A stretch of DNA of 64,000 bases, taken from contig NZ_MKTQ01000026.1 in NCBI RefSeq assembly GCF_001898315.1, positions 62,001 to 126,000 of the forward strand. Direction: 5' to 3'. The stretch is from Microbacterium sp. 70-16. GTDB taxonomy: Bacteria; Actinomycetota; Actinomycetes; Actinomycetales; Microbacteriaceae. Every line of letters begins with the position of its first letter. The stretch's first letter is position 1. Under the pieces are notes generated by a model. That model did not search any database, had not been told where the DNA came from, and saw only the letters and a program-made list of their open reading frames with translations. The position numbers were made by a program, and so were the translations under genes. Shown in pieces: positions 1-9,503 of the stretch.

Positions 1-3000
1 TCATCGCCTGCAGCGAGGTCGGCACGCTCTGTCCGCGATCGGCGGTCAGCGCGACATGGATGCCCAGTCCTCGACCGTCGGTGAGGATCTGCTGGAACGC
101 GCGGTACGCGTCGGCCCGCCCGGGAACGCCCTCGAAGGCGTTGCGGAACGCGGGGAAGCCGTCGACGAGCAGCAGGATGCGGGGTTCGTCGGGCATGCCG
201 GCGAGCGCGCGGTACTCCGTGAGGGTCGAGGCGCCGGATGCCGCGTAGGCGTCGCCGCGGCGGTCGAGCTCGGCGCGCAGCGTGCCGAACAGCCGCTCGA
301 TGCGCTCGGCGTCGTCGCCCGAGATGACGGCGCCCACGTGCGGCAGCGACTCGAGCATGCGTAGGCCGCCGGTGGCGGCATCCAGTCCGTAGGCGTGCAC
401 GGGGCCGCCGCGCGGCGTGATGCCCGCCGAGACGGCGAGGGTGCGGAGGGCCACGGACTTGCCCGATCCGCCCGTGCCGAAGATCGCCAGGTGCCCCTCG
501 GTGTCGGGTTCGAAGAAGAACGGCACCTGGTCCTGCCGCTCGGGCACGTCGACGACGCCGAGCACGAGGCGGGCGTCGGTGCGCTGGTGCAGCTTCGTCT
601 GGTCGAACGTCGTCGCGAGCTCGTCGAGCCACGGACGGCGCGGCGGTACGATGCGCGCGAGCTGCGCGGCATCGCCGAATCGTGCGACGAGCAGCTGCTG
701 GTCGTTGGGCCCGAGGTCTTCGGTCTCGACCTTCGCCTCTTCGGGCGCGGGCTTCTCCCACGCGGGGGCGTCGCCGAGGCGGAACGGCCGGATCTCGACG
801 GTGGCCTCGGGTTCGGCGCGCAGGCTCCACCCGCCCGCGTAGGCCGACTGGAACAGGCTCATGCGGCCCGGGCCGGTCTTCGCGATGCCGCGGCCCGGGA
901 TTCCCGGGTCGAACAGCGCCGCCTCCTTCGACCCGATGACGTCGTCGGAGTCGGTCTCGTCGGCCATGCGCAGAGCGACGCGCAGGTTCGTGTTGGCGCG
1001 CAGGTTGTCCTTGATGACACCCGCGGGGCGCTGCGTCGCCATGATGAGGTGGATGCCGAGCGACCGGCCGCGCTGGGCGATGTCGACGACGCCGTCGACG
1101 AACTCGGGCACCTCTTTGGCGAGCGCGGCGAACTCGTCGATGACGAGGACGAGCGCCGGCGGGGCATCCGGGTCGGCGGCCTTCTCGAGCTCGAGCAGGT
1201 CTTTCGCCTTCTTGCGGTTGAACAGGTGCTCGCGGTGGTGCAGCTCGGCGCGCAGGCTCGTGAGCGCCCGGCGCACGAGGTGTGGGCTCAGGTCGGTGAC
1301 GAGGCCCACGCAGTGCGGCAGGTTGACGCAGTCGGCGAAGGCCGACCCGCCCTTGTAGTCGACGAACAGGAACGTGACGCGCTCGGGGCTGTATTCGGCG
1401 GCCATGCCCAGCACCCACGCCTGCAGGAACTCGCTCTTGCCCGAGCCGGTCGTGCCTCCCACGAGAGCGTGCGGGCCCTGCTGGCGCAGGTCGAGGTGCA
1501 GGGCGCCCTGGGCGCCCTGGCCGACGAGGGCGCGCAGCTTGGGCTGGTAGCCGGTGCCCGAGCGGGTCGCGCGGATCGACGCGTTCTGGGTCCAGCGGTC
1601 GATGACAGCGTCGGCGCTCGTGGCCATCTCGGACCCGAGCAGCTGCACGAGCGAGATCGTGCGCGGCACGTCGCCGGCGTCTTCGGCGACGTCGCCCAGG
1701 TCGGTGATGCGGGCGAGGGCCCGCGCCACGACGCCGAAGCGGGCGGCGTCGAGAGCCTCGACGCGCAGCGGCGAGATGACCGTGCCGAGGCGGACGAAGT
1801 GCGCACCGTCTGCACTCCCCGCACTGTCCGCGCCCGCGGCGGGCACCTCGACCCACGTGCGGCACGAGGCGGGCAGGTCTGTGGTGCGCGCCGTGAGCCA
1901 GATCGGCAGGATGCCGCTGCCGGCGGCCCGCTCGCTCAGCTGGATCAGCCGGCCGCGGTCGACGGCGGCGTCGGGCGCGATGACGACGACGATCGCGGGG
2001 AGGGGAACCTCTTCGTCGCGCCCGCGCGACTCGCCCACCTCGGCGCCGGCAGCCGTCGCGGCATCCGTTGCCTTGAGGGCGCGCAGGCGGCGCAGCTGCT
2101 TCGTGCGGGTGTCGACGAGCTCTTCGAGCTGCGCGAGCAGGCGCGATCCGGTCGCCGCGTTGTCGGCGATCGGGGCCGTGCCGAGCAGGTCTTCGGTCGC
2201 CCACGTGTGCGGCAGCCACTTCAGGTCGGCCAGCGCCGGGCGCGAGGCGGGTCCGAGCAGGGCGGCGATGTGCACGTCGGAGGGGGCGTGCAGCCCGGCA
2301 GTCTGTGCAATCAGGGCGCGCACGGTGTCGCCGACGCGGGCGGGGTCGCCGGCGATGCCGAGCGCGCCGGCCTCGGGCAGCGACTCGAGGATCGGGACGT
2401 CATCGACGACGGCGAACGGGGCGACGGCCTCGTCGAGACGCTCGACGTACGACGGGATCGCCGCGTCGCGCTTGGACGACTCGGCGACCGTGTTGCGGCT
2501 GGGTGACGTGCCGTCGCCGAGGCGCACGTGCAGGAACGACCAGTGCTCGGGGCGGCGTGTCCACACCAGCGGCCCCGCCGCCAGCGCGTCGGCGCAGATC
2601 GGATCCAGCTCGGGCACTTCGCCGCGACGCACCGTCCGCTCGGTCTCGCGCTCGGCCTCAAGCCGGCTCTGCAACCGCGTGAGCTGCTGCTCGAACCGCT
2701 CCTTGTCGCGATCGAGCTGAGCCTTCGCCTGCAGCCGCGTCGTGAGCCACGTGCCGAGCATGAGCAAGGGGGATGCCGCGACGAAGACGAGCGCCATGGC
2801 GTTGTGCATGATGAAGAACAGCGCGAGGCCCATGAACACCGGCGCGATCATCGCGAGCCACGGGAACATCTGGGCGGCGGGCTGCGCCGGCAGGTCGGTG
2901 CCGGGCAGCTCTTCGCCGCTGTAGCGCTCTTCGACGCGCGGCGAGCGCACGAACGGCACCTGCCGCCAGGTGGTGGGCGCCTCGGCGGCGCCCGTGTGGG

Positions 3001-3562
3001 CGCTGATCTGCAGGCGCGTGTCGCCGAGGACGGCGTCGATCTGTCCGTCGGCGGCGGTCAGATAGGTGACGGGGGCGCCGTCGACGAGGATGCCGTTGGC
3101 GGAGTTCAGGTCGATGAGCTCGGCCCGACCGAGTCCCACTTCGAGGCGCGCGTGGCGCTTGGAGACGAGCGGGTCATCGAGCACGATGTCGCACGACGCG
3201 TCGCGACCGATCACGACGACGGCGCGCTCGAGCGGAACCGTGCGCCCCGCGCCCGGCCCCGAGACGATGGCCACCTCGCCGATCGCCCGCCGCGGCTCGT
3301 AGTCGGCGGGAACGATGCGCACAGCGGAGCCGGCCGCCAGCTGCACGTGCGAGATGCTCGCTGCGGCATCCAGCACCTCACCCGGACCCTGCGCGATCGT
3401 GCCGAATGCCTCGAGCGAGAGCTCTTGCGCGGCGACCCGGCCGCGCGGATCGACCTCGGCGAGCGTGCGCGCGACATCGCCGACGGTGGCATCCGCGTCG
3501 GCCGTGATGACGATGTCCTCAGCCTCGCCGCCGTGTCGGACGAGCGTCGTGCGCAGCTTCAT
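1..3562 (-). CDS. FHA-containing FtsK/SpoIIIE (EccC/EssC-like) membrane ATPase, 3' end cut by window
   Basis: About 1187 residues are visible; the C-terminus lies beyond base 1. In order: a ubiquitin-like N-terminal region (1-85), an FHA domain (about 97-188; GRDASCDIVLDD, SKRHARLE, NSANG), two membrane segments (about 232-272), then tandem FtsK/SpoIIIE ATPase modules. The first has Walker A GGTTGSGKSEF near residue 700 and Walker B VLVIDEF near 804; the second has Walker A GTGGSGKSVAL near 1027. This is the layout of type VII secretion motors (EssC carries N-terminal FHA domains), not of the chromosome translocase FtsK. The ATG overlaps the upstream stop (ATGA), placing it last in the visible operon. 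The expected role is to power export through the membrane. The substrate is unknown, and no WXG100, EccB or EccD gene is visible. Confidence 0.9.
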   Translation of the reverse strand, partial: MKLRTTLVRHGGEAEDIVITADADATVGDVARTLAEVDPRGRVAAQELSLEAFGTIAQGPGEVLDAAASISHVQLAAGSAVRIVPADYEPRRAIGEVAIVSGPGAGRTVPLERAVVVIGRDASCDIVLDDPLVSKRHARLEVGLGRAELIDLNSANGILVDGAPVTYLTAADGQIDAVLGDTRLQISAHTGAAEAPTTWRQVPFVRSPRVEERYSGEELPGTDLPAQPAAQMFPWLAMIAPVFMGLALFFIMHNAMALVFVAASPLLMLGTWLTTRLQAKAQLDRDKERFEQQLTRLQSRLEAERETERTVRRGEVPELDPICADALAAGPLVWTRRPEHWSFLHVRLGDGTSPSRNTVAESSKRDAAIPSYVERLDEAVAPFAVVDDVPILESLPEAGALGIAGDPARVGDTVRALIAQTAGLHAPSDVHIAALLGPASRPALADLKWLPHTWATEDLLGTAPIADNAATGSRLLAQLEELVDTRTKQLRRLRALKATDAATAAGAEVGESRGRDEEVPLPAIVVVIAPDAAVDRGRLIQLSERAAGSGILPIWLTARTTDLPASCRTWVEVPAAGADSAGSADGAHFVRLGTVISPLRVEALDAARFGVVARALARITDLGDVAEDAGDVPRTISLVQLLGSEMATSADAVIDRWTQNASIRATRSGTGYQPKLRALVGQGAQGALHLDLRQQGPHALVGGTTGSGKSEFLQAWVLGMAAEYSPERVTFLFVDYKGGSAFADCVNLPHCVGLVTDLSPHLVRRALTSLRAELHHREHLFNRKKAKDLLELEKAADPDAPPALVLVIDEFAALAKEVPEFVDGVVDIAQRGRSLGIHLIMATQRPAGVIKDNLRANTNLRVALRMADETDSDDVIGSKEAALFDPGIPGRGIAKTGPGRMSLFQSAYAGGWSLRAEPEATVEIRPFRLGDAPAWEKPAPEEAKVETEDLGPNDQQLLVARFGDAAQLARIVPPRRPWLDELATTFDQTKLHQRTDARLVLGVVDVPERQDQVPFFFEPDTEGHLAIFGTGGSGKSVALRTLAVSAGITPRGGPVHAYGLDAATGGLRMLESLPHVGAVISGDDAERIERLFGTLRAELDRRGDAYAASGASTLTEYRALAGMPDEPRILLLVDGFPAFRNAFEGVPGRADAYRAFQQILTDGRGLGIHVALTADRGQSVPTSLQAM

Positions 3563-4341
3563 GCGTCTCCCTTCGCCGCGTCGGCGCGGTCGGATTCGAG
3601 CTGGTTGTCGAGCATCGGCAGGTCGTCGCGCGTCACGATGCGCGACGCGACGGCGTGCTCGACAAGCCGCACGCGACGGTTCGTCGCCGAGGTCGTGACG
3701 CCGCCGCGCAGCCCGGGCACGCCTTGCCGGTCGAGCTTGTCGCAGACGTTGTCGAGCTTGCGGTTGAAACGCGTGATGCTCCAGCCCAGCCGCTGCGCGG
3801 CCGCCGCCGACGACGGCAGCTCGCTCATGCCGGTGCCGTCGCGGCGCAGCACGGGCTCGGCGAGCGCGACGATGAGGATCTTCTGACTGGGGGTCAGCGG
3901 CACGGCGCCGATCGTGGATTCGCCGTCGACGCTCTCTTCGTGCCGCGTCTCACGGAAGGCGGGTTGCGCGGTGTGCACCGTGAGCTCGTACGTCGTGGGG
4001 CCCGCGCTGAAGACGACCGTCGTCATGCCGAACACGATCGGCAGCCGCGCGCCCGGAGCGAGCTGGGCCTGCACGCGACCCTCGGTGTCGGTGACGGTCG
4101 CCGACAGGCGCGTGCCGATGTTGACGAGCCACCACAGCCCCCCGGACTGCTCAATCGACAGGAAGTGCCGGTGCAGGAAGCGGTTGTCGTCGATCGCGAG
4201 GTCGCCCTCACGGCCGATCGTGAACCGGCTGCCTGCGGGCACGGTCAGGTATTCGCCGGCGAACTCGACGGAGAGGTCGCTGGGTACCGGCTCGCCCGCG
4301 CCAGGCGCCGCCGGCGGAACGGTGTCGTCGACGTCGGTCAC
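3559..4341 (-). CDS. FHA-domain protein with C-terminal winged-helix-like region
   Basis: 260 residues from a GTG that overlaps the kinase stop (GTGA). An FHA domain occupies about residues 20-120 (GREGDLAIDD, HRHFLSIE, VNIG). The C-terminal half (about 135-240) has a helix-turn-helix feel: TPSQKILIVALAEPVL, a helical SSAAAAQRLGWS segment, then a basic patch around TNRRVRLVEHAV. There are no membrane segments, so it is probably cytosolic. FHA domains bind phosphothreonine, so it is a natural reader of the kinase encoded just upstream. Whether the winged-helix part binds DNA or a protein cannot be told from sequence. An upstream ATG would add 65 residues, but they lie wholly inside the kinase gene and look like shadow sequence. 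Confidence 0.85.
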   Translation of the reverse strand: MTDVDDTVPPAAPGAGEPVPSDLSVEFAGEYLTVPAGSRFTIGREGDLAIDDNRFLHRHFLSIEQSGGLWWLVNIGTRLSATVTDTEGRVQAQLAPGARLPIVFGMTTVVFSAGPTTYELTVHTAQPAFRETRHEESVDGESTIGAVPLTPSQKILIVALAEPVLRRDGTGMSELPSSAAAAQRLGWSITRFNRKLDNVCDKLDRQGVPGLRGGVTTSATNRRVRLVEHAVASRIVTRDDLPMLDNQLESDRADAAKGDA

Positions 4342-6026
4342 GGCGTGCACTTCCTCGTCTCGGCTCCGTACGTGCCGCCGGCCCGGATGATCCGCACCGC
4401 GATGCAGGTCGTGCCGCCCGGATCGACCGGCAGCGTAACGGTCGGCTCGGTCACCCGCGCGGCCTGGCCGTCGCCGGCGAGCGTGTACGGCAGCCACAGG
4501 TACCCGTCGCCGTCTTGCGGATCGGGGTTGGTCCACGTGAAGACGGCGTTGCCGCCTTCGACCGTGCCGGTCAGGTCGGCGACGGCAGGAACGGCCCCGG
4601 CCGCCGGGTCTTGCGGGACGACGGCGGATGCCGAAGGCGAGGTCTGCGGGTCATCCGTACCGCCATCACCACCGCCGAGCAGGCTCGCAGCGATCGCGAC
4701 CCCGCCGATGATGACGACGGCCGCGGCGACCGAGCCCAGGCCGATCCACAGTCCGCGGCGCGAACGCGGCCGGCCGGGCTGCGTCGTGGTGTCGTGCGCC
4801 GGCGGCGCAGTGTCGTGCGGCGCGGCGACCTCGCGCGCGGGCGCGCGATCGATCATGCGCGGCGCGCGGCGGACCGTCGACGAGGGGTCGTCGGCGACCG
4901 GGACGCCCCGCTGCGGTGTCGGCGCGATCGCGACCGGCCCACGCAGGAGCGTGCGGTCATCGGAGTCGGCGGACTGGGGGTCGGTGAAGCCCTGGGGGTC
5001 AGTGAAGGTCGGCGCGCCGCTGAAGGTCGGGGCATCCGTCTGGTCGCGACGACGCGTGGGACCGGCGGCAGGGTTCGTCTGCGGCTCGATGCTGACGATG
5101 CCGCGCACGCGGGTCAGCTCGCCGTCGGCATCGTCCTCGTCTGCGTCAGGCGGGCTGTCGTCGAGGATGTCGATCGGCGTGACCGAGTGCGACAGCTCGA
5201 TCTGCACGCGCTGCAGCGCGCGGGCGAACGCGACGGCCGACTCGAAGCGGTCGCCGGGGCGCTTGGCCATGGCCCGCTCGAGGGCGAGCTGCAGCGATGC
5301 CGGGGCATCCGCCCGCGCAAGGGGCGGCACGGGCTGCGTCTCGATGCGCTGGATCAGGTCGGCGCCGCCGTTGCGGCCGCCGGGTTGCTCGAACGGCGAG
5401 CGCCCCGCGAGCAGGGTGTAGACCGTCGCGCCGAGCGCATAGACATCGGTCGCGACGCCCGAAGCCGACTCGTCGGTGAACGACTCGGGCGGCGACCACG
5501 GAATCGACATGCCGCCGGTGGATTCTTCGGCCTCCGCCGTCGTCGCGATGCCGAAGTCGGTCAGCGCCGGCCGGTTGTACTCGGTGACGAGGATGTTCGC
5601 CGGCTTGATGTCGCGGTGCAGGATGCCCGCGCGGTGCGCCGTCTCGACCGCTGCGGCAACCTGCACGCCGACGCGCAGTGCCTCGGCGACCGAGAACGCG
5701 GCGGCCCGCGAGCGCACCTGCAGGTTCGGGCGCGGGCAGTACTCCATGACGAGGTACGGCCTGCCGTCGTCAGAGACGCCCGCCTGGTAGATCGTGACGA
5801 TCGCGGGGTGCGTCGACAGCAGCGCCATGACGTTGGCTTCGGCCGCGAACTCCTCTGCCGAGCCCCCGGCCATGCGGTCGGGCAGCATGACCTTGACCGC
5901 GACGCGGCGGCGCGGCAGGTGCTGCTCGAACAGGTATACGTCGGCGAACCCGCCCGAGCCGAGCACGTCGACGTAGGTGAACCCCGCGAGGGCGGGCGGC
6001 GGCGCGGGCGGCCGCTTGGCGCTCAC
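4338..6026 (-). CDS. Membrane Ser/Thr protein kinase (PknB type) with FN3-like extracellular domain
   Basis: 562 residues from a GTG overlapping the previous stop. The kinase domain covers about 15-280 with intact catalytic motifs: glycine loop GSGGFADVY, VAVKV lysine, HRDIKPANIL and DFGIA. A Thr/Pro/Asp-rich linker follows, with candidate phosphothreonines (DDRTLLRG, DAPTFSG). One membrane helix lies near 428-450. The outside part (about 451-562) is not PASTA; it reads as a single fibronectin-III-like fold (LTGTVEGGNAVFTWTNP) with two cysteines, one in GTTCIAVR and one in TRKCTP near the end. It presumably signals to the FHA proteins around it, with the PP2C gene as its opponent. The FN3-like ectodomain matches the FN3 array of the giant surface protein in the same operon. 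Confidence 0.95.
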   Translation of the reverse strand: MSAKRPPAPPPALAGFTYVDVLGSGGFADVYLFEQHLPRRRVAVKVMLPDRMAGGSAEEFAAEANVMALLSTHPAIVTIYQAGVSDDGRPYLVMEYCPRPNLQVRSRAAAFSVAEALRVGVQVAAAVETAHRAGILHRDIKPANILVTEYNRPALTDFGIATTAEAEESTGGMSIPWSPPESFTDESASGVATDVYALGATVYTLLAGRSPFEQPGGRNGGADLIQRIETQPVPPLARADAPASLQLALERAMAKRPGDRFESAVAFARALQRVQIELSHSVTPIDILDDSPPDADEDDADGELTRVRGIVSIEPQTNPAAGPTRRRDQTDAPTFSGAPTFTDPQGFTDPQSADSDDRTLLRGPVAIAPTPQRGVPVADDPSSTVRRAPRMIDRAPAREVAAPHDTAPPAHDTTTQPGRPRSRRGLWIGLGSVAAAVVIIGGVAIAASLLGGGDGGTDDPQTSPSASAVVPQDPAAGAVPAVADLTGTVEGGNAVFTWTNPDPQDGDGYLWLPYTLAGDGQAARVTEPTVTLPVDPGGTTCIAVRIIRAGGTYGAETRKCTP

Positions 6027-7417
6027 GCGAGATCCTCGAAGGTGACCGTGACGCCGTCGCCCAGGTCGAGCACGTCACCCGTGACGACCATTGTCGGCTC
6101 GCTCGGGTGCAGCCGCACGGGGTCCTGACCGCCGCGCAGCAGCACGGTGCCGTTGGTGGTGTCGAGGTCGGTCACGAGCACGTGCTCGCCCTCGGCGCGA
6201 ATCTCGACGTGGCTGCGCGAGATGTCCTGCTCGGGGCTGTCGACCGCGACCAGCGTCGGCAGGTCTGACCCCGACGTGCGCGTCGACTTGGGTCGGCGCC
6301 CGATGATGACGGGGCGTTCGATCTCGACGATGCGGCCGGTAGACAGCACGATGCGTCCGCGCGTGGGCCGGCGCGCCGGCACGTTGTCGGTCGACTCGTA
6401 GCGCTCGCGCTCGGCGTTGCGCAGCGCGCGGACCTGGGCGACCGACACCGTCTCGCCGTCGTGGTCACCCAGCGCGGGCTGCGTGGCGGGTGGCTGTGCG
6501 GCGGCGTCTGTGGCGTCTGTGGCGGGCTGTGCGGCCGGGGCGGCGGCCGGCGCAGTGGCCGGTGCGGCGGAGACGTGCGCGGGCGTGAGCGGCACGGACT
6601 CGATCGGCGGCGCGGACGGCGCAGGCGGGGCATCCGCCCCTTCTTCGGCAACCGCAACAGCCGCCGCCGAGATCGGCCGGGCGACGGTCTCGCCCCACAG
6701 CAGGTCGTACTCGTCGGCGGGCTGCTCGACTTCGGGAGCCGCCGTCGCGAGCGGCATCAGGGTGTCGAGCCCCGTGGCATCCGCCTCACCTGTCGCGGCG
6801 TCGGTGGCCGCGACCGGGGCATCCACCGCGTCTTCCGCCTCTTCCGCGGCAGCACCCGCCTCATCCGCCCAGGGATCCGCCGTTGCGGCCGTCACATCTG
6901 CGGAGATCTGCGCAGCCGCGGAGGGGGCCGCCGCGGCGCCAGCGCCGCTGGCATCAGCGCCGCCTGCGCCAGCCACGTCCACAACCACGAGGTCGGTCAC
7001 CGCGACGCCCGATCGCAGCGGAACGAGGGGGCCGGATGCCTCGGCGAGCGCGCCGATCGAGACTCGCGTGGCACCCGGGATGAAGCGCTCGGTCCAGGTC
7101 GCGACGCCTTCGCCGGAGATCTCTTCCGCCGCCTCGCCCTCGACGAGCATCGCGAGGGTGCCTCGGACGGCGACGCGCACGCCGCCGGGTTCGGCCACCG
7201 CGAGCGCGAACGGCGGGATCGCCGTCAGCGACGTGCCGAACGCTCCGGTGAGCGACTCGAGCACAGCGCCGAGGCCGCCGTCGCCGATCCCCCGCCAGAC
7301 GGCGGCGATCGCCGTCTCGGTGACGACGGGGGCGAGCACCGCCACGGCGGCACCTTCGGACGCGACCCACCAGCCGCCGGCGGCGGGACGGTACCGCACG
7401 TGCGTGTCGCGGATCAC
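6023..7417 (-). CDS. FHA-domain protein with long acidic/Ala-rich linker
   Basis: 464 residues, GTG start overlapping the PP2C stop. An N-terminal globular region (about 1-165, MIRDTHVRYRPAAGGWWVAS onward) has no family I recognise. It is followed by about 180 residues rich in Ala, Asp, Glu and Pro, then a C-terminal FHA domain (about 365-460; GRRPKSTRTSGSD, DISRSHVEIR, DLDTTNGT). Length and layout recall FHA adaptor proteins beside actinobacterial kinases. It has no transmembrane segment. Probably a phosphothreonine-reading scaffold in the kinase/phosphatase circuit. The N-terminal domain recurs in other actinobacterial loci of this kind as far as I recall, without known activity. Confidence 0.85.
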   Translation of the reverse strand: MIRDTHVRYRPAAGGWWVASEGAAVAVLAPVVTETAIAAVWRGIGDGGLGAVLESLTGAFGTSLTAIPPFALAVAEPGGVRVAVRGTLAMLVEGEAAEEISGEGVATWTERFIPGATRVSIGALAEASGPLVPLRSGVAVTDLVVVDVAGAGGADASGAGAAAAPSAAAQISADVTAATADPWADEAGAAAEEAEDAVDAPVAATDAATGEADATGLDTLMPLATAAPEVEQPADEYDLLWGETVARPISAAAVAVAEEGADAPPAPSAPPIESVPLTPAHVSAAPATAPAAAPAAQPATDATDAAAQPPATQPALGDHDGETVSVAQVRALRNAERERYESTDNVPARRPTRGRIVLSTGRIVEIERPVIIGRRPKSTRTSGSDLPTLVAVDSPEQDISRSHVEIRAEGEHVLVTDLDTTNGTVLLRGGQDPVRLHPSEPTMVVTGDVLDLGDGVTVTFEDLA

Positions 7418-8241
7418 AGGTCTCCCCTCGCTCCGCCGCGCGGGCGGGTGTCACTGTCGGGTTCTGCGCGGCGCGCGCCGGCGGGCGCCGTGTCATACAG
7501 GTCGTCGTGACCGCTGACGGCGACCGCGTCGACGACGATCGCGGTGACGTTGTCGCGGCCGCCGTGCAGCAGCGCCTCGTGGATGAGGCGCGTCGCGGCA
7601 TCCTGCGGATCGGACTCGTCGTCGAGGATCTCGCGCAGGCGCTCAGCGCTGACTTCGCCCGAGAGCCCGTCGGAGCACACGAGGATGCGGTCGCCGGGCT
7701 CGGCGGGGACCATCCAGTAGTCCGCCTGACCGTCGCTGCCGGCACCGATGGCGCGCGTGATCTCGTTGCGGCGACTGTCTGAACCCGCTTCGGCGCCCGT
7801 GATGACGCCGGCGTCGACGAGTTCCTGCACGACGGAGTGGTCGACGCTGATCTGCTCGAGCATGCCGTTCGCGAACCGGTAGGTGCGCGAGTCGCCGACG
7901 TTGACCGTCAGCCAGTAGCCGACGCCGCCGACCTCGGCGACGACGACGCCGGTCAGGGTCGTGCCGGCGGCGCGTCCGTCGCTCGCGATGGCCTCGACGC
8001 GGCTGCGCGCGCGACGCAGCGACGCCCGCACGTCGTCGATGCCGAGCGCCGGCGGGCCGACGAGGCGCGCGAACTCCGCGACGACGGCGGCGCTAGCGCG
8101 GTCGCCCGCGTCGTGACCGCCCATCCCGTCGGCGACGAGGAAGAGTGGCGCCTCGGCGAGGTAGGCGTCTTCGTTGATGCGGCGGCGCAGCCCGGTGTGG
8201 CTCGCGGCGCCGCAGCGCACGAGGATGGGTGTCTCGGTCAC
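7414..8241 (-). CDS. PP2C-type Ser/Thr protein phosphatase
   Basis: 275 residues, GTG start overlapping the stop of the RDD-FHA gene. The PP2C metal-binding motifs are intact: INEDAY near the N-terminus, VADGMGGHDAGDRAS, VGDSRTY, CSDGLSGEV and DNVTAIVVDA. There is no membrane helix; the last 25 residues are Arg/Pro-rich and look disordered. PP2C enzymes remove phosphate from Ser/Thr in a Mn/Mg-dependent way. Tight coupling to a kinase gene and three FHA genes makes it the reset arm of the same signalling unit. Length is near the 240-280 usual for bacterial cytosolic PP2Cs. Confidence 0.95.
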   Translation of the reverse strand: MTETPILVRCGAASHTGLRRRINEDAYLAEAPLFLVADGMGGHDAGDRASAAVVAEFARLVGPPALGIDDVRASLRRARSRVEAIASDGRAAGTTLTGVVVAEVGGVGYWLTVNVGDSRTYRFANGMLEQISVDHSVVQELVDAGVITGAEAGSDSRRNEITRAIGAGSDGQADYWMVPAEPGDRILVCSDGLSGEVSAERLREILDDESDPQDAATRLIHEALLHGGRDNVTAIVVDAVAVSGHDDLYDTAPAGARRAEPDSDTRPRGGARGDL

Positions 8242-9503
8242 GGCGCCACCTCGACGACGACGTGCCGGTCACCGAACTCGAGGACGTCGCCCATCCGCAC
8301 GCGCGCGGGCTCGCCGGCGACCGCCTGCTGCCGCTGCGTGCCGCGGCGGATCACGACCCCGTTCGTGGAGTGCCGGTCGGTCACCCACAGCACCCCGTCG
8401 ATGACGGCGAGCTCGAAGTGCGTCTTCGACAGCGACAGCGTCTCGTCGCGCACGGGCGAGACCATCGCGCCGGTCTCGGGAGCGGGGTTGCGACCGAACA
8501 CGGTGCGGCCGTAGAGCGCCTGGCTGGTGCCGTCGTCCCACGTCAGCCGCGCGACGGGGCGCTCACCGGTCGAGATCCGGGTCTGGTCGAGCGGGTCGTC
8601 GAGCACAGGCTGTGCGGCGCCGCGGGCATCCGCTGGTGGCGGCGCAGCCGCTGCCGACGACGACGGAGCGTCGACGACGGGGATGCCCGGTGCCGCGGCC
8701 GGCGGCGGGGCGTCGAAGGTCTCGGGGTCGGAGACTCCCGGGACGAACGAGATGAGACCGGATGCCTGCGGCGCAGGCCGCGCGGGCGGGACCGGCACGA
8801 CGTCCGCGAGTTCGGGCGCGTCGGCGCCGGGCAGGATCGGCGCGGCCGGCAGGCCCGAAACGGATGCCGCACCCGTCGGCGCAGGCGGCGGAGGCGGCAA
8901 CGGCGCACCCGACGGCGTGGCACTCGGTGCCGCCGCGCCCGGCAGCGCGACGCCGGGCTGCACCGCCTGAGGTGCTCCCGGCGCCGCGGTCACCGCCGCA
9001 GGCACCACCGGCGCGGCCACCACCGGCCCGTGCCCCGCGACGTCGGTCATGACGGCACCGGATGCCTTGTCGTGCCAGCCGCGATGCCACGGCGAGCCGT
9101 CGAACAGGGGCGAGAACACCCCGACGACGATGCTGCTGCCGAGTCCCCACACGAGGTTCCGGCCGAGCGCCCGGCCGAATCCGAGCGGGCCGTCGTCGGC
9201 GACGTGCGCCAGGCGCAGGCCGAGCGCGCGCATGCCGAGCGAGCCGTTGCCACCCTGCATGAGCGTGTAGACGAGCAGCCACGCGCCCAGTACGACGTAC
9301 CCGCCGAGCGCGGCGACGGGCAGCGGGAACCCGCCGCCGGTCGCGAAGGAGATGCCGGCGAAGATGCCGACCGCGATCAGCAGCACGAGCAACGCGATCG
9401 CGCTGTCGATCAGATAGGCGCCGACGCGTCGGCCGACCGCGGCGGGCCGCCACGCGGGCGCCCGGTAGTCGGTGGGCCGCTGCGCGGCATCCGTGCCCGT
9501 CAT
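8238..9503 (-). CDS. RDD-family membrane protein fused to C-terminal FHA domain
   Basis: 421 residues. The start is the ATG overlapping the upstream stop (ATGA); a longer reading upstream is shadow sequence of the transglutaminase gene. An RDD domain with several hydrophobic helices spans about residues 20-150 (GRRVGAYLIDSAIALLVLL, then LGMRALGLRL). A Pro/Ala/Val-rich linker follows (about 155-310), then an FHA domain (about 330-420; GRNPAPETG, LSKTHFELA, HSTNGVVIR). Just before the FHA domain lies DQTRISTG, a plausible kinase target of the kind seen before FHA domains in GarA/OdhI-type switches. It would anchor the phospho-signalling complex at the membrane. Confidence 0.88.
   Translation of the reverse strand: MTGTDAAQRPTDYRAPAWRPAAVGRRVGAYLIDSAIALLVLLIAVGIFAGISFATGGGFPLPVAALGGYVVLGAWLLVYTLMQGGNGSLGMRALGLRLAHVADDGPLGFGRALGRNLVWGLGSSIVVGVFSPLFDGSPWHRGWHDKASGAVMTDVAGHGPVVAAPVVPAAVTAAPGAPQAVQPGVALPGAAAPSATPSGAPLPPPPPAPTGAASVSGLPAAPILPGADAPELADVVPVPPARPAPQASGLISFVPGVSDPETFDAPPPAAAPGIPVVDAPSSSAAAAPPPADARGAAQPVLDDPLDQTRISTGERPVARLTWDDGTSQALYGRTVFGRNPAPETGAMVSPVRDETLSLSKTHFELAVIDGVLWVTDRHSTNGVVIRRGTQRQQAVAGEPARVRMGDVLEFGDRHVVVEVAP

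Noticed and set aside
1..3562. Chromosome-segregation FtsK
   Set aside because: FHA domain at the N-terminus, two tandem ATPase modules and no gamma (KOPS-reading) domain in view; gene context is kinase/FHA, so an EccC/EssC-type motor is preferred.
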